From: an uncultured Methanobrevibacter sp.
GTDB taxonomy: Archaea > Methanobacteriota > Methanobacteria > Methanobacteriales > Methanobacteriaceae
Direction: 5' to 3'
DNA length: 64,000 nt
NCBI RefSeq assembly: GCF_902769175.1
Contig: NZ_CACXNW010000009.1
Span: 1 to 64,000, forward strand
Positions 20,006 to 29,141 of the stretch are shown piece by piece. The number at the start of each line of letters is the position of its first letter. Positions within the stretch are counted from its first letter, which is position 1. Under the pieces are notes generated by a model, which saw only the letters and a list, made by a program, of their open reading frames with translations, did not search any database and was not told the origin of the DNA. A program made the position numbers and the translations under genes.

Positions 20006-20025
20006 ATTTTTAAAATCTAGGGATA
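20002..20025 (+). terminator. hairpin at the dapL stop codon
   Basis: CTAGATTTT (20002-20010) and AAAATCTAG (20012-20020) form a perfect 9-bp stem with a single-base loop; the TAG stop (20003-20005) is in the first arm. The tail is only weakly T-rich. Confidence 0.5.
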
Positions 20026-20102
20026 ATTAATTATTTTTATTCGTTTTCTAAATATTTTAATTATTTTTTTATTTTATTTTGATTTTATATTATGGTGAGA
20101 AA

Positions 20103-20783
20103 ATGGAAGTTAATTCTCTTTTAATTGAAGAAAATGATGATTTACAGGATTTATTCTCAAAATATGGTGCATTGGCATTAGAAAAACAGGAAGCTTTATC
20201 CGCCCTTGTAGGAATTTCTGAACCTGAATTGGATATTGAAAAAGGAATTGTAAAATTTAATGAAAAGGAATTTCCTATTCAGCTTATTGGATTCCTCGAC
20301 CCTGATGAGGATACATGGTCCTGGGCTTGGGACAATGATGAAATCGGTTTTCCTGAAGAATTGATTGAAGAGGCAAAGGCAGTTAAGGAATTTGGAGAAA
20401 AGCAAAATGTTCTACAGTTTTATGAAAACGTATTTAGAGCAAGCTTAACTGAAGCCCATATCATAAGCATGACTATATCATCTCTATTCAGCAATGATGC
20501 ATATTGTGCTGTTAATTATGGAGGATTCGTCTTCTTTGTGACAATTGAATCTGATGAGATTAGTTTAAGTGATGATCCTGATGTATTTGCAACAATCTTA
20601 AATGATTTCCATCGCAGATTTGAAGTAAATCACAGAAAAGCCTTAAGCTCATATGCTGCTTTAAAGGGATATGAATTTAAGGAAAGAGATGAGTTTTCAC
20701 TTGTAAAAATCGGTGATGATAAGGTAGTCGTTAGTTTGACTGAAAGAAAAAACATTCATAGTATTAAGGTAATCAGAGCTTAA
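20103..20783 (+). CDS. DUF6882-like protein
   Basis: Acidic cytosolic protein of 226 residues. The ATG at 20103 is preferred over the upstream TTG at 20079 because GGTGAG precedes it with proper spacing. The segment around LIGFLDPDEDTWSWAWDNDE (about residues 60-80) matches the conserved 'D-TW-W-WAN' core of DUF6882 proteins as I remember that family. No signal peptide, membrane helix or catalytic motif is seen. First of four consecutive small acidic genes between dapL and purA. Function not known. Confidence 0.65.
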   Translation: MEVNSLLIEENDDLQDLFSKYGALALEKQEALSALVGISEPELDIEKGIVKFNEKEFPIQLIGFLDPDEDTWSWAWDNDEIGFPEELIEEAKAVKEFGEKQNVLQFYENVFRASLTEAHIISMTISSLFSNDAYCAVNYGGFVFFVTIESDEISLSDDPDVFATILNDFHRRFEVNHRKALSSYAALKGYEFKERDEFSLVKIGDDKVVVSLTERKNIHSIKVIRA

Positions 20784-20896
20784 TGCTTAAATTTTTTATT
20801 CTTTAACTTTTTTTATTTTTGTTTAATTCAATCAAATAAGTTTTTTATTGTAGATGATAGTTGATTTGGTGTTTTCAATCTTTTAAAGGTGTAATT

Positions 20897-21517
20897 ATGA
20901 ATCAGGAACTAATTGATGAAATCAATTATGAAATTCAGTTATTGATCAAATCAGGCTTTTATGATGAGGATGAGATGATAGAGATAATTGAAGATGAATT
21001 CATTGAAGAGAATATCAGTGAAGATTTGGTATTGGAGCTCTTTTTGGAGAATAAGGAAAAGATAGGGGAAATCAATGAAGATTCTCAAGATTTCACTCGT
21101 TTAAGGAATGCCTTTTTAGATTTGACTAAAGGGAAGATCATATCAATTCATAATGCAGGATATGATATAGAAGAGGGAATTCAGGATTCATTTGAACTCT
21201 TTACACATTTAAGAAACAATAAGCACTCTCCAAAGGGATTCTGCTTTTACAGCTATGAAGACATTGAAGTTGCAATAGAAGAAAATATATTGCCAATTGC
21301 CTTTGGGGATTTTGAATATGATGAGAAAAAAGGGCTTGAGATAGCTAAAGAAGTGGTTGAAGTACTTAAAGGATATGATTTTGAAATCAATTGGAATGAA
21401 TCTGTTGATGAAAGAATTGAAATCAAAAACTTTGATTGGAAAAAGAGCTTTGATGGAAATGAGTATTCAATGGATGGAGCCCTTGAAGATTATATTGAAT
21501 TAAACAAAAGTGATTAG
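20897..21517 (+). CDS. DUF6891-like protein
   Basis: Acidic cytosolic protein of 206 residues. Start at the ATG at 20897 behind AAAGGTG; an upstream in-frame start at 20861 has no such signal. Features recalled from DUF6891: an N-terminal INYEIQLLIKSGFYDEDEMI helix pair, NAGYDIEEGI, GFCFYSYEDIEVAI, LPIAFGDFE and a final WNESVDERIEIKNFDW segment. Neighbour of a DUF6882-like gene. Both families belong to small-protein sets of unknown role that tend to sit in accessory gene arrays (inference from memory). Confidence 0.65.
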   Translation: MNQELIDEINYEIQLLIKSGFYDEDEMIEIIEDEFIEENISEDLVLELFLENKEKIGEINEDSQDFTRLRNAFLDLTKGKIISIHNAGYDIEEGIQDSFELFTHLRNNKHSPKGFCFYSYEDIEVAIEENILPIAFGDFEYDEKKGLEIAKEVVEVLKGYDFEINWNESVDERIEIKNFDWKKSFDGNEYSMDGALEDYIELNKSD

Positions 21518-21539
21518 CTATTTTAAAAAGGGATTAATA

Positions 21540-21600
21540 AATTATTTAAAGGATTGAACTATTTTAAAAAGGATTGAACTATTTTAAAAGGATTAAATTA
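21540..21600. repeat. 19-20-bp direct repeats
   Basis: GGATTGAACTATTTTAAAA occurs twice in tandem from 21551, flanked by truncated copies, in the gap between two of the small acidic genes. Confidence 0.6.
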
Positions 21601-21696
21601 TTTTAATAATTTAAATATTTTAAAGGTTTAAACTATTAAATGATTAATCTATTTTTAATATAAGCAATTAATATTTGCCATTAAATTAGTGATTTT

Positions 21697-22383
21697 ATGA
21701 ATAATAGATCTAAGGAAATAATTGAAGAAGCGATTTCACAGGGAAAGTGGACTTGGCTGGAAGTGGATAATAATTCAAATTCATTGTATTTGGAATTTGA
21801 AAACCTTAAGATGTCCTCTCAACCGATATATGATAATTCATATAGGGGAGAATTAGCTATTCGTTTTGGTCAAAATATTTATTTATCCCTATTTTACAAC
21901 AAAAAGGAAGATTTAATCTTTTTAAGATTCAATGAAGATTATCTTAATGATTTAATCAATTCCAATAGTTATATCACTGAAAAGTTTCCTTATTTCTATC
22001 AGGAATTTTCTAAAAGAGTTACTAAATTCAAATTTCAGGATTTTGACTATTTAAAGGAAATAAAAGACAAATACTCCAATAATTTGGTTTTGGTTGACAA
22101 TAGAAATAAAAAGGTTGAAGATGAGACTCAAAATGATTTGATTGATAATCAAACTAAGAATGAAGGTTATGACTTTTTATTGACTTTTGAATATGAAGAC
22201 ATAGCTATTGTTGTTGGAGGAGACTTTATCAACTGCTTCAATGATTTTGAATCATTGGATGATGATGAGATTAAGCGAGTTTCCAATAATTGGATATTGT
22301 ATTATTTAGATTACTGGAACAAGAAAGGAACTGATAAAGAGTATGATAAGAATATGCTTTGCGAAGAGTTTCCTTTAAAATAA
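21697..22383 (+). CDS. hypothetical acidic protein
   Basis: 228 residues, no family recognised. The ATG follows AGTGATTTT, the usual ribosome-binding site type here. The N-terminus (MNNRSKEIIEEAISQGKWTW) is helical and amphipathic; the middle alternates hydrophobic and polar residues (LAIRFGQNIYLSLFYNKKED) like a beta sheet. The C-terminal third is very acidic. No signal peptide or membrane segment. Third gene of the small acidic cluster. Composition resembles its neighbours, and immunity or stress-related roles are possible but unsupported. Confidence 0.6.
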   Translation: MNNRSKEIIEEAISQGKWTWLEVDNNSNSLYLEFENLKMSSQPIYDNSYRGELAIRFGQNIYLSLFYNKKEDLIFLRFNEDYLNDLINSNSYITEKFPYFYQEFSKRVTKFKFQDFDYLKEIKDKYSNNLVLVDNRNKKVEDETQNDLIDNQTKNEGYDFLLTFEYEDIAIVVGGDFINCFNDFESLDDDEIKRVSNNWILYYLDYWNKKGTDKEYDKNMLCEEFPLK

Positions 22384-22477
22384 ATGAATGTTTTTTTTTC
22401 ATGGGTAATATATTATATTATTTTTTTTAAGATTTTTTAAATTATATTGAATTGAATTGATGAGTATTGGTGTATTT

Positions 22478-23020
22478 ATGGAACAATTGGAAAAAGGATA
22501 TGACTATTTCACAAAGAACAGCTATTTCTTTGGAGAGATACCTCATAAAAGAGCTGTTGAAATAGCTGATTATAAGTTCTTTTGGGATACTTCTGATGAT
22601 TTAGCTCCTTTTGGATGTGAAGAGTCATATATTGCATTCTGTGAACTTTCTGGATGGATAGAGGAAAATCCAAACACACCAATTATTGAATGCTTTTTAT
22701 GGATTTTAGAATCTTGGGATCTTGAAATTGAGGATTTCAATGATGATATAATTGAAATGGAGAATATATTGAAAATCATTCAGGATATGGACTTTTATGA
22801 TGAATTGATGAGCTTGGATTATACTGTAATAGCCACAGGATTTGGACAGCTTATCATTGAAGGAAAAATAGATGATGATGTTAAAAACATTATTCAATTG
22901 TCTATTTTGCGTCAAATGAATTCACATGTTTTGGATGCCTTTTTAGGAATGAATGAACCGTGCAAATATGAAAGATATCTCTATCTTCAAAAGCTTTTAG
23001 AGATATTGGAAGAAGCTTAA
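22478..23020 (+). CDS. hypothetical acidic helical protein
   Basis: 180 residues from the ATG at 22478 (GGTG 8 nt upstream); the ORF also has in-frame starts at 22457 and 22460 with no ribosome-binding site. Predicted all-helical, acidic and Trp-containing (AFCELSGWIEENPN, ECFLWILESWDLEIEDFNDD), with no membrane helix or catalytic motif. Last of four small acidic genes before purA. No family recognised. Confidence 0.6.
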   Translation: MEQLEKGYDYFTKNSYFFGEIPHKRAVEIADYKFFWDTSDDLAPFGCEESYIAFCELSGWIEENPNTPIIECFLWILESWDLEIEDFNDDIIEMENILKIIQDMDFYDELMSLDYTVIATGFGQLIIEGKIDDDVKNIIQLSILRQMNSHVLDAFLGMNEPCKYERYLYLQKLLEILEEA

Positions 23021-23509
23021 TAATCCATTTTTGATTCTATTTGATTTCTATTTGATTTCTATTCGTATTCATAGGTATTCTATTTGAATTCTATTTATAT
23101 ACCATTTATATTTCATTTATATTCTATTATTATTCTATTAATATTCTATTTCTATTATTTTCTATTCTATTTTATGATTATTGGATTGATTTAATAATAT
23201 TCAATTTTTTATTCACTTTTCTTTTCTTCATTGGACTATTGCTATACTTTTTTAGCCTATTTTTTAAAATGTTCACTTTAGGATAATATTTTTAAAGGTT
23301 GAAAAATAAAATATATATGGTTAATGAAGTATGAATTTAAATTTTAAATAGTTTAAAAGCTTTAATTCATACTAATTCCTAAATAAATCATTTTTATTTT
23401 TAAAAACTAACTAACAACTAACTAAAAAAACTAAAAAAATCGAAATAAATCTTTAAACTAACTATTAACTAACTATAAGACAATGTATAATATTTAAAAG
23501 GAGATTTAA
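23021..23509. other. 0.5-kb gap: ATTCT-rich low complexity and purA promoter
   Basis: 23028-23175 is a degenerate microsatellite of ATTCTATTT-like words. A TATA-like AAATAAAATATATATGG lies at 23303-23320. ACTAACTA words recur at 23406-23478, close to the purA start. Confidence 0.5.
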
Positions 23510-24529
23510 ATGACTTGTAGTATATTAGTCGGAGGAGCTTGGGGAGATGAAGGTAAAGGAAAATGTATTACCTACCTTTGTGATGCTGACAAGCCAGAAA
23601 TCATTGCTCGTGCAGGAGTTGGACCAAATGCAGGACACTCTGTTGAGTTCAATGGAGAAAAATATGGTTTAAGATTAACTCCATCTGGTTTTGTTCATAA
23701 GGACGCTAAGCTCATGATTGGTGCAGGAGTTTTAGTCAATCCTGACGTTTTATTCACTGAATTTGAAAACTTGAAAAAATATGACATTAAAGGCAGAATG
23801 ACTGTAGACCCAAGATGTGCAATCATTACTGAAGAACATATCTCAAGAGATAAGAATTCTGAATATTTGGCTAAAAAGATTGGAAGTACAGGTTCTGGAT
23901 GTGGACCTGCTAATTCTGACCGTGTATTAAGAAGTGTTGGCCTTGCAAAAGATGTTCCAGAAATTGAAGATTATATTGGTGATGTCTCTCTTGCATGTAA
24001 TGAAGCAATTGAGAATGGAGAAGACATTTTCATTGAAGGTTCCCAAGGATTCTCACTTTCACTTTATTATGGATCTTATCCATATGTAACAAGCAAAGAC
24101 ACTACAGCTTCTACATTTGCTGCTGATGTTGGTGTAGGACCAACTAAAGTGGATGAAGTCATCAATGTATTCAAATCATACATTTCCCGTGTTGGAGAAG
24201 GTCCTTTCCCAACAGAAATGACTCAAGAGGAAGTTGAAAGCAAAGGTCTTGAAGAGTATGGTGTAGTGACTGGAAGACGAAGAAGAATAGGCTACTTTGA
24301 TATGGAACTTGCAAAGGAGTCCTGTAGAATCAATGGAGCCACTCAAATCGCTTTAACATGTGTAGACAGATTATTTGATTGTGCATCTGTGCAAGACTAT
24401 TCTGAATTGTCTCAGGAAACCAAAGACTTCATTTCAGAAATAGAACAGGAAACTGGTGTTCCAGTAACTATCATTTCAACTGGTCCTGACTTAAAGGACA
24501 CTATTGACTTAAGAAAAGAGTTATTATAA
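23510..24529 (+). CDS. purA: adenylosuccinate synthetase
   Basis: Catalyses GTP-dependent condensation of IMP and aspartate to adenylosuccinate, the first committed step to AMP. The 339-residue length is the short archaeal form (bacterial enzymes are near 430). The P-loop GDEGKGK is at residues 12-18 and the catalytic His in NAGHSV near 41. Also visible are [10 protein letters not shown] (IMP binding), a conserved [19 protein letters not shown] segment and [11 protein letters not shown] near the substrate-binding loop. The ATG follows AAAAGGAGATTTAA, a clear ribosome-binding site. Single-gene unit ending in a hairpin. Confidence 0.96.
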   Translation: MTCSILVGGAWGDEGKGKCITYLCDADKPEIIARAGVGPNAGHSVEFNGEKYGLRLTPSGFVHKDAKLMIGAGVLVNPDVLFTEFENLKKYDIKGRMTVDPRCAIITEEHISRDKNSEYLAKKIGSTGSGCGPANSDRVLRSVGLAKDVPEIEDYIGDVSLACNEAIENGEDIFIEGSQGFSLSLYYGSYPYVTSKDTTASTFAADVGVGPTKVDEVINVFKSYISRVGEGPFPTEMTQEEVESKGLEEYGVVTGRRRRIGYFDMELAKESCRINGATQIALTCVDRLFDCASVQDYSELSQETKDFISEIEQETGVPVTIISTGPDLKDTIDLRKELL

Positions 24530-24552
24530 TCTTTTCTTACCTTTTTTTATTA
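24511..24552 (+). terminator. hairpin terminator overlapping the purA stop codon
   Basis: AAGAAAAGA (24511-24519) pairs with TCTTTTCTT (24530-24538) around the stop codon, followed by ACCTTTTTTTATT. Confidence 0.65.
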
Positions 24553-24790
24553 TTTTTTATCATTTTTTAAAAATTAGTTTTTAATATTTTTTTAATTTAG
24601 GTCTATTGAAAACCTATTTTTAAACTTTATTTCATAGTTTTAAAATTATTATTTTTAGAGATTTTTAAAAAATTTTATAGGATTTCAAAAAAGCCTTTAA
24701 TTTAAATAATTAAATAGATATGTATAAAAATAGTTAAGTTAATTAATAATATAAGCATTTTAAAAAAAATTAAGTAAAAAAATAATTATT

Positions 24791-25205
24791 TTATTCTAGT
24801 TGTCCATTATAGATGCCAAATTTTTCTTGGTCACTTTGATATGAAGATCCAATAAGTTCACCACTTTTAGCATCGAATTGACGGAATTCCCCATCTCTAT
24901 AAGTGACTTTGTAAAATGGTAAATCCCTGTCTCCACGAATGTATTCTTTTTCGATTATCTCAATGTTAGGATCATTAGAATCAAAACCTTTATTTGGATG
25001 AACTTGCAACAGTTGTGGAATTGCTTTGTTTATTGCTAACGTCTAGGCTATCTCCATTATTATAATCACTAATTTTTTCCTTTATTAGATTATATGTACA
25101 ATTATCATTGAATGTAGGTGTTGGTTGAGCGTAAAGCATTCCAAGGCATCCTATGACGATAATGACAAACATTGCTCCAATCATTATCTTAAATACTTTA
25201 TCCAT
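24791..25205 (-). pseudogene. small membrane-anchored protein, frameshifted
   Basis: Two overlapping ORFs are halves of one protein of about 137 residues. The upstream part starts at an ATG at 25205 behind GGAGGTGAAAAT and has an N-terminal hydrophobic anchor (KIMIGAMFVIIVIGCLGMLY), then a polar Asn/Ser linker. It closes at 24990. The downstream part (NKGFDSNDPNIEIIEKEY, then YKVTYRDGEFRQFDAKSGEL) lies in another frame from about 25009. One base restored near 25000 rejoins them. The C-terminal beta-strand pattern is a little like a PepSY-type domain, which I cannot confirm. It may be a pseudogene or a sequencing error. Confidence 0.6.
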
Positions 25206-25340
25206 ATTTTCACCTCCTTTATTTTCTAATATTATTTTTTTTTTAAAATATATAAATTGTTTAGTTTTTTTAATATTTTTTTTATAAAATCAATTTTTTT
25301 CATAATTTTAGATGTTTTTTTATGCATTGTTTATTTAAAA

Positions 25341-26743
25341 TCATATTTCTACAATTCTTATGGAATTGGTGGATGTTGTTTCCCCTAATGGAAATCCTCC
25401 AGTAATCACTATTAAATCGCCCTTATTCAAATCAAATTCTTTTAGAACTATTTTTTTAATGTTTTCTCCCATTTCATCCATGCTCTTGAATGTTTCTGTT
25501 ATTACTGCCTTCACTCCAAAGTTTAAAACGACCTTCTCTGCAATATGCTTTGAAGGACAGCAAGCCAATATGATTGGATTAGGCCTAAAGTTACTGATCT
25601 TACGGGCTGTAAATCCGGTCATGGTAGGTGCGACTATCAGTTTAATGTCAGAGTATTCAACTGCAGCTATAACCAGTCGGGCAATAGTGTCGCTGATTCC
25701 TATTGTTCCCTTATATGCAGTATGCTTTGTATAGTCAATTGTTGATTCCACATATTTGCATATTCTGCTAATTATTTCAACTGATTCTATAGGGTGCTTT
25801 CCAACAGTTGTTTCTCCAGATAGCATAACGCAATCGGTTCCATCTAATATTGCATTTGCAACATCTGAAACTTCAGCTCTTGTTGGCCTTGGATTTTCAT
25901 ACATTGAAGCAAGCATTTCTGTAGAAACAATTGCAAATTTGCCCTTTTCACGGCATTTTTTGATTATTCCCTTTTGAAGCATTGGCAATTTTTCCATAGG
26001 AACTTCCACTCCCAAGTCTCCTCGAGCCACCATAATTCCATCTGAGACATCGATTATCTCATCTATGTTTTCAATCCCCTTTTGGCTTTCGATTTTTGAA
26101 ATGATTTATGCATCTCCACCAGATTCCTCGATTATTTTGCGAGCGGCAATCACATCTTCCTTTGAAGTTACAAAGGATAATGCCAAATAGTCACATGAAT
26201 GCATTGCTGCAAAGGAGATGTCCTTTTCATCCACTTCACTTATAAAGTCTAAGTTCAAGTCAACTCCAGGAACGTTAATTGTCTTATGGTTTTGAATCTT
26301 CCCATCACCTAAAGCATTTAATGTAACATAATCCTCCTGTTTTTCAGTGACTTCCAATTCAAACAATGCATTGTCTATAAGCACCTTGCTTCCCACTTCT
26401 ATAAAGTCTATCGCTTCGCTGTGGTTTACTCCGAATTCCTTTTCATTGCCATGAATGCAAGTCTTGCTCATCTTAATTGTATTTCCCTTACTGAGAGATA
26501 CTCCTCCAGATTCGAATTCCAATGTTCTAAATTCTGGGCCTTTAGTGTCATACATGATTGCTATAGGTCGATTGCATATTTTGCGGACCTTTCTGATAAC
26601 TTCTATTGTTTTTAATATGTCCTTTTCTGTAGCATGGCTTAGATTAATTCGTGCACAATCCATGCCATTATTAACCATTTCAGTCATTACTTCAACAGAA
26701 TTGGATGCTGGACCAATGTTGCAATAATCTTTGTTTTTTTCAT
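25341..26743 (-). pseudogene. pyk: pyruvate kinase, disrupted by a stop codon and a frameshift
   Basis: Pyruvate kinase converts PEP and ADP to pyruvate and ATP. The whole gene is present: ATG at 26743 behind TGGAGATTTAAT, total span about 467 codons, the normal length. Recognisable blocks: MKKTKIIAT, IGPASNSVEV, DTKGPEFRT, the B-domain, SKIESQKGIENIDEII, IMVARGDLGVEVP, STEMLASM, PRPTRAEVSDVANA and the C-terminal regulatory domain. Two lesions break it. Near 26722, one base is missing between KIIAT and IGPAS, so the start frame ends after 18 codons. At 26106-26108, TAA replaces the codon expected between GGDA and IISKIE, where lysine is usual; the frame is otherwise unbroken across this point. 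An active enzyme is unlikely unless both are sequence errors. Confidence 0.88.
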
Positions 26744-27354
26744 ATTAAATCTCCAAAAGTAATAGAATAAAATTGTTTTGCTGTTTGTTTATACTCTGAT
26801 TAATAATTGATTTAAAATTGATTAATAATTGAATATAATGGGTTGATATAATTATAGGTATGGTATTTAATATTATAAATTTGTTGATTTAATTTTTAAT
26901 AAAATGATATTTTCCTAAGGAAATTTAAATCAAATAAAATTAGATTTAATATTTTTTTTTTAAAAAAGGCTCTGCTTTTTATTATTTTCAAGGGGGGATT
27001 GTGACTAAATAATTAAATATAAAAATAGATTTGCATTAAATATTGTTTTAATAATCAAAAAAGAAAAATAGTAGATTTGCATTAAATATTGTTTTATTAT
27101 TCAAAAAAAGGAAAATAGTAGATTTGCATTAAATATTGTTTTATTATTCAAAAAAGAAAAATAATAGTTTTGCATTAAATATTGTTTTATTATTCAAAAA
27201 AGAAAATAATAGTTTTGCATTAAATATTGTTTTATTATTCAAAAAAGAAAAATAATAGTTTTGCATTAAATATTGTTTTATTATTCAAAAAAGAAAAAAT
27301 AGTTTGCAAGTTTTAAATTCTAAAAAAATAAAAAAAGAAAAAGGGGTTCGATAT
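26744..27354. other. 0.6-kb gap dominated by a six-copy tandem repeat
   Basis: Between pyk and the CofE-like gene, both on the minus strand. Apart from the repeat at 27025-27305 it is plain A/T-rich DNA. Confidence 0.5.
27025..27305. repeat. 46-bp tandem repeat, six copies
   Basis: The core TTGCATTAAATATTGTTTTA begins at 27031, 27077, 27124, 27170, 27215 and 27261 (periods 46, 47, 46, 45, 46). Each copy ends in an A-rich AAAAAAGAAAA tract. There are no unique spacers, so it is not a CRISPR array. Confidence 0.9.
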
Positions 27355-28539
27355 TTACTCGTTTGCTAAATTATCGAAGTATCCTTGGATAAAGACTACA
27401 GGAGTACCTTTGTCCCCAGAACCACTGGTTAAGTCACATAATGAACCGATTAAGTCAGTCAATACTCTTGGAGTGGTTCCTTCAGTAATCATTTGTCCAG
27501 TTAAATCAGCATCTTTTTGTCTGATTTCTTCTTTAATAGCTTCTTTTAATTCGTCTCCTTTTAAGTCAGCGAATTTATTGTCAGAAACATATTTTAATTT
27601 GATTTCGTTTGGATATCCTACTAATCCTTCAGTATGTGCTGGTGAAACAACAGGATCAGCTAATTCCCAAATCTTTCCGACAGGGTCTTTGAATGCACCG
27701 TCACCGTAAACCATAACTTCAATTTGTTTTCCGGTAAGGTCAATCAATCTTTTTTGAACTTCGTGAACTAAAGCATCGCCGGTTTTTGGGAATAATTTTA
27801 ATCTTTCTTCGGTTGCTTTATTGGAACCAAGTAATCCGAAATCAGGGTTGCATCCAGAATCTCCAATAGGTTCTGTTAAAATTTGGTGTAATCCATATAC
27901 ATTTGCACCTTCTTCCTTAAGGAATTTTGTGGTTTTTTCTCTTGTATGGATATCACAGGTTAAAACATCCGTATTGTAATCGAGAATTGTTTTTACTTCA
28001 TTGGAGAAGACAAATTCAACTTCACAGTCTTCGCTTTCAATCAATTCTCTGTAAAAGTCAATCATATTTATTCCGGTGAATGGATGTTTCCATGAGCCGA
28101 AAGTCTCTTTGTACTCTTCTTCAGAGATTACGCTTCCTAAATTGTATTCGCTTTTTTCTAAAAGCTCTTCATCTAAAATACCGTTTCCAACTTCGTCTGC
28201 AGGGAAAGAGGTTAAAAGAGTGATTTTGTCCATTCCTCTTGCAATACCTTTTAAGATAATGGAGAATCTGTTTCTACTTAAAATAGGGTTTGTAACTCCA
28301 ATGTTTTTAGATGGGAATTTGTTTTGCACATCTTGTGCCACATCATCTACAGTTACATAGTTTCCTTCTGAAATACCTACAACTGCTTCGGTAATTGCAA
28401 CGATATCCTTATCTTTAAATTCAAATCCTTCACTTTCTTTTGCTGCCATTAATGCATCTACAACTATGGTAGCCAAGTCATCATTTTCTTTAATAATCGG
28501 TGTTCTTATTCCACGTACTACTGTACCAACACATCTCAT
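27355..28539 (-). CDS. coenzyme F420-0:L-glutamate ligase-like (CofE-related) protein
   Basis: 394 residues, longer than classical CofE (about 250). The N-terminal two thirds resembles the F420 ligase fold: VVRGIRTPIIKENDDLATIV near the start, KDKDIVAITEAVVGISEGNY, GVTNPILSRNRF and GIARGMDKITLLTSFPADEVGN. CofE adds gamma-linked glutamates to F420-0 using GTP. This longer paralogue group also occurs in anaerobes without F420, so the exact reaction is uncertain. ATG behind ATCAGGAG. A perfect 8-bp palindrome sits between its TATA box and start, so transcription is probably regulated. cofC, an earlier F420 step, lies 5 kb away but in another unit. Confidence 0.7.
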   Translation of the reverse strand: MRCVGTVVRGIRTPIIKENDDLATIVVDALMAAKESEGFEFKDKDIVAITEAVVGISEGNYVTVDDVAQDVQNKFPSKNIGVTNPILSRNRFSIILKGIARGMDKITLLTSFPADEVGNGILDEELLEKSEYNLGSVISEEEYKETFGSWKHPFTGINMIDFYRELIESEDCEVEFVFSNEVKTILDYNTDVLTCDIHTREKTTKFLKEEGANVYGLHQILTEPIGDSGCNPDFGLLGSNKATEERLKLFPKTGDALVHEVQKRLIDLTGKQIEVMVYGDGAFKDPVGKIWELADPVVSPAHTEGLVGYPNEIKLKYVSDNKFADLKGDELKEAIKEEIRQKDADLTGQMITEGTTPRVLTDLIGSLCDLTSGSGDKGTPVVFIQGYFDNLANE

Positions 28540-28567
28540 TTTTATAACTCCTGATAAACAGATAAAT

Positions 28568-28590
28568 TTGTTGGACCATTAATCCAACAA
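28568..28590 (-). promoter_or_regulatory. operator candidate: 8-bp inverted repeat with 7-nt spacer
   Basis: TTGTTGGA (28568-28575) and TCCAACAA (28583-28590) are perfect inverted arms. The site lies directly downstream of the TATA box of the CofE-like gene, covering the expected transcription start, a classical place for a dimeric repressor. Confidence 0.6.
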
Positions 28591-28606
28591 CCTATATAAT
28601 TTATAT
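28591..28606 (-). promoter_or_regulatory. TATA box of the CofE-like gene
   Basis: On the minus strand ATATAAATTATATAGG lies about 55 nt before the start codon and abuts the palindrome at 28568-28590. Confidence 0.45.
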
Positions 28607-28726
28607 TTATTCCATTATTTATATGTTAAGATTTTTAGGGTTTTAAGTGAATGGAATTCCAATAAATCATTTATACAGGTTAAGTTTTTTATTAGTTCTT
28701 TTAGAAAATGATTTTTATTGAAAAAT

Positions 28727-28736
28727 TTTATATATT
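28727..28736 (+). promoter_or_regulatory. TATA box 26 nt before a start codon (leaderless transcript)
   Basis: TTTTATATAT is centred about 27 nt upstream of the ATG at 28758. No ribosome-binding site is present, so the mRNA probably begins at or near the start codon. Confidence 0.45.
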
Positions 28737-28757
28737 TAGTAAATTATACACTTATCC

Positions 28758-29141
28758 ATGAAAGGTATTATTGATCCCAACATTGAAATTCCTGATGATC
28801 AGGTAGCTATGGCATTCTTTAGAAGCATGCGTTGGGTCAATGGGGTTTATTGTCCCAAATGCAAGTCATATAATATCAATAATAGGGGAAGTCAAGGCAG
28901 AACTCGCAGATATGCTTGCAAAGATTGTGGAACCAATTTCAATAACTTTTCAGGAACAATCTTCCATAAAAGCAAAATTTCTCTTAATGTGATGTTGTAT
29001 ATTCTATTTAATTTGGATAAGAAAACCACAACCCAATTATCTGAAGAGCTTAATTACAGCAGGCAATGTATTTCAAGAATATCTAAACTGTTTAGGGATA
29101 AGCTATTAAACAATGCTGAATTCTTTGATATAGAAGAATAA
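28758..29141 (+). CDS. zinc-ribbon transposase-like protein (IS1595-type N-terminal part)
   Basis: 127 residues. A zinc ribbon is formed by C32-P-K-C35 and C54-K-D-C57, followed by FSGTIFHKSKISLNVMLYIL and a helix-turn-helix-like segment (QLSEELNYSRQCISRISKLF). This is the order seen at the N-terminus of IS1595/ISXO2-type transposases, whose catalytic DDE domain (another 170 or so residues) is absent here, and no continuation is visible downstream. There are no obvious terminal inverted repeats. It may be an IS remnant or a domesticated DNA-binding protein. It has its own promoter and no ribosome-binding site. Confidence 0.65.
   Translation: MKGIIDPNIEIPDDQVAMAFFRSMRWVNGVYCPKCKSYNINNRGSQGRTRRYACKDCGTNFNNFSGTIFHKSKISLNVMLYILFNLDKKTTTQLSEELNYSRQCISRISKLFRDKLLNNAEFFDIEE

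Noticed and set aside
27025-27305. Six regularly spaced repeats, as in a CRISPR array
   Set aside because: The whole 46-bp unit is repeated; there are no unique spacers, no dyad in the unit and no cas genes nearby.
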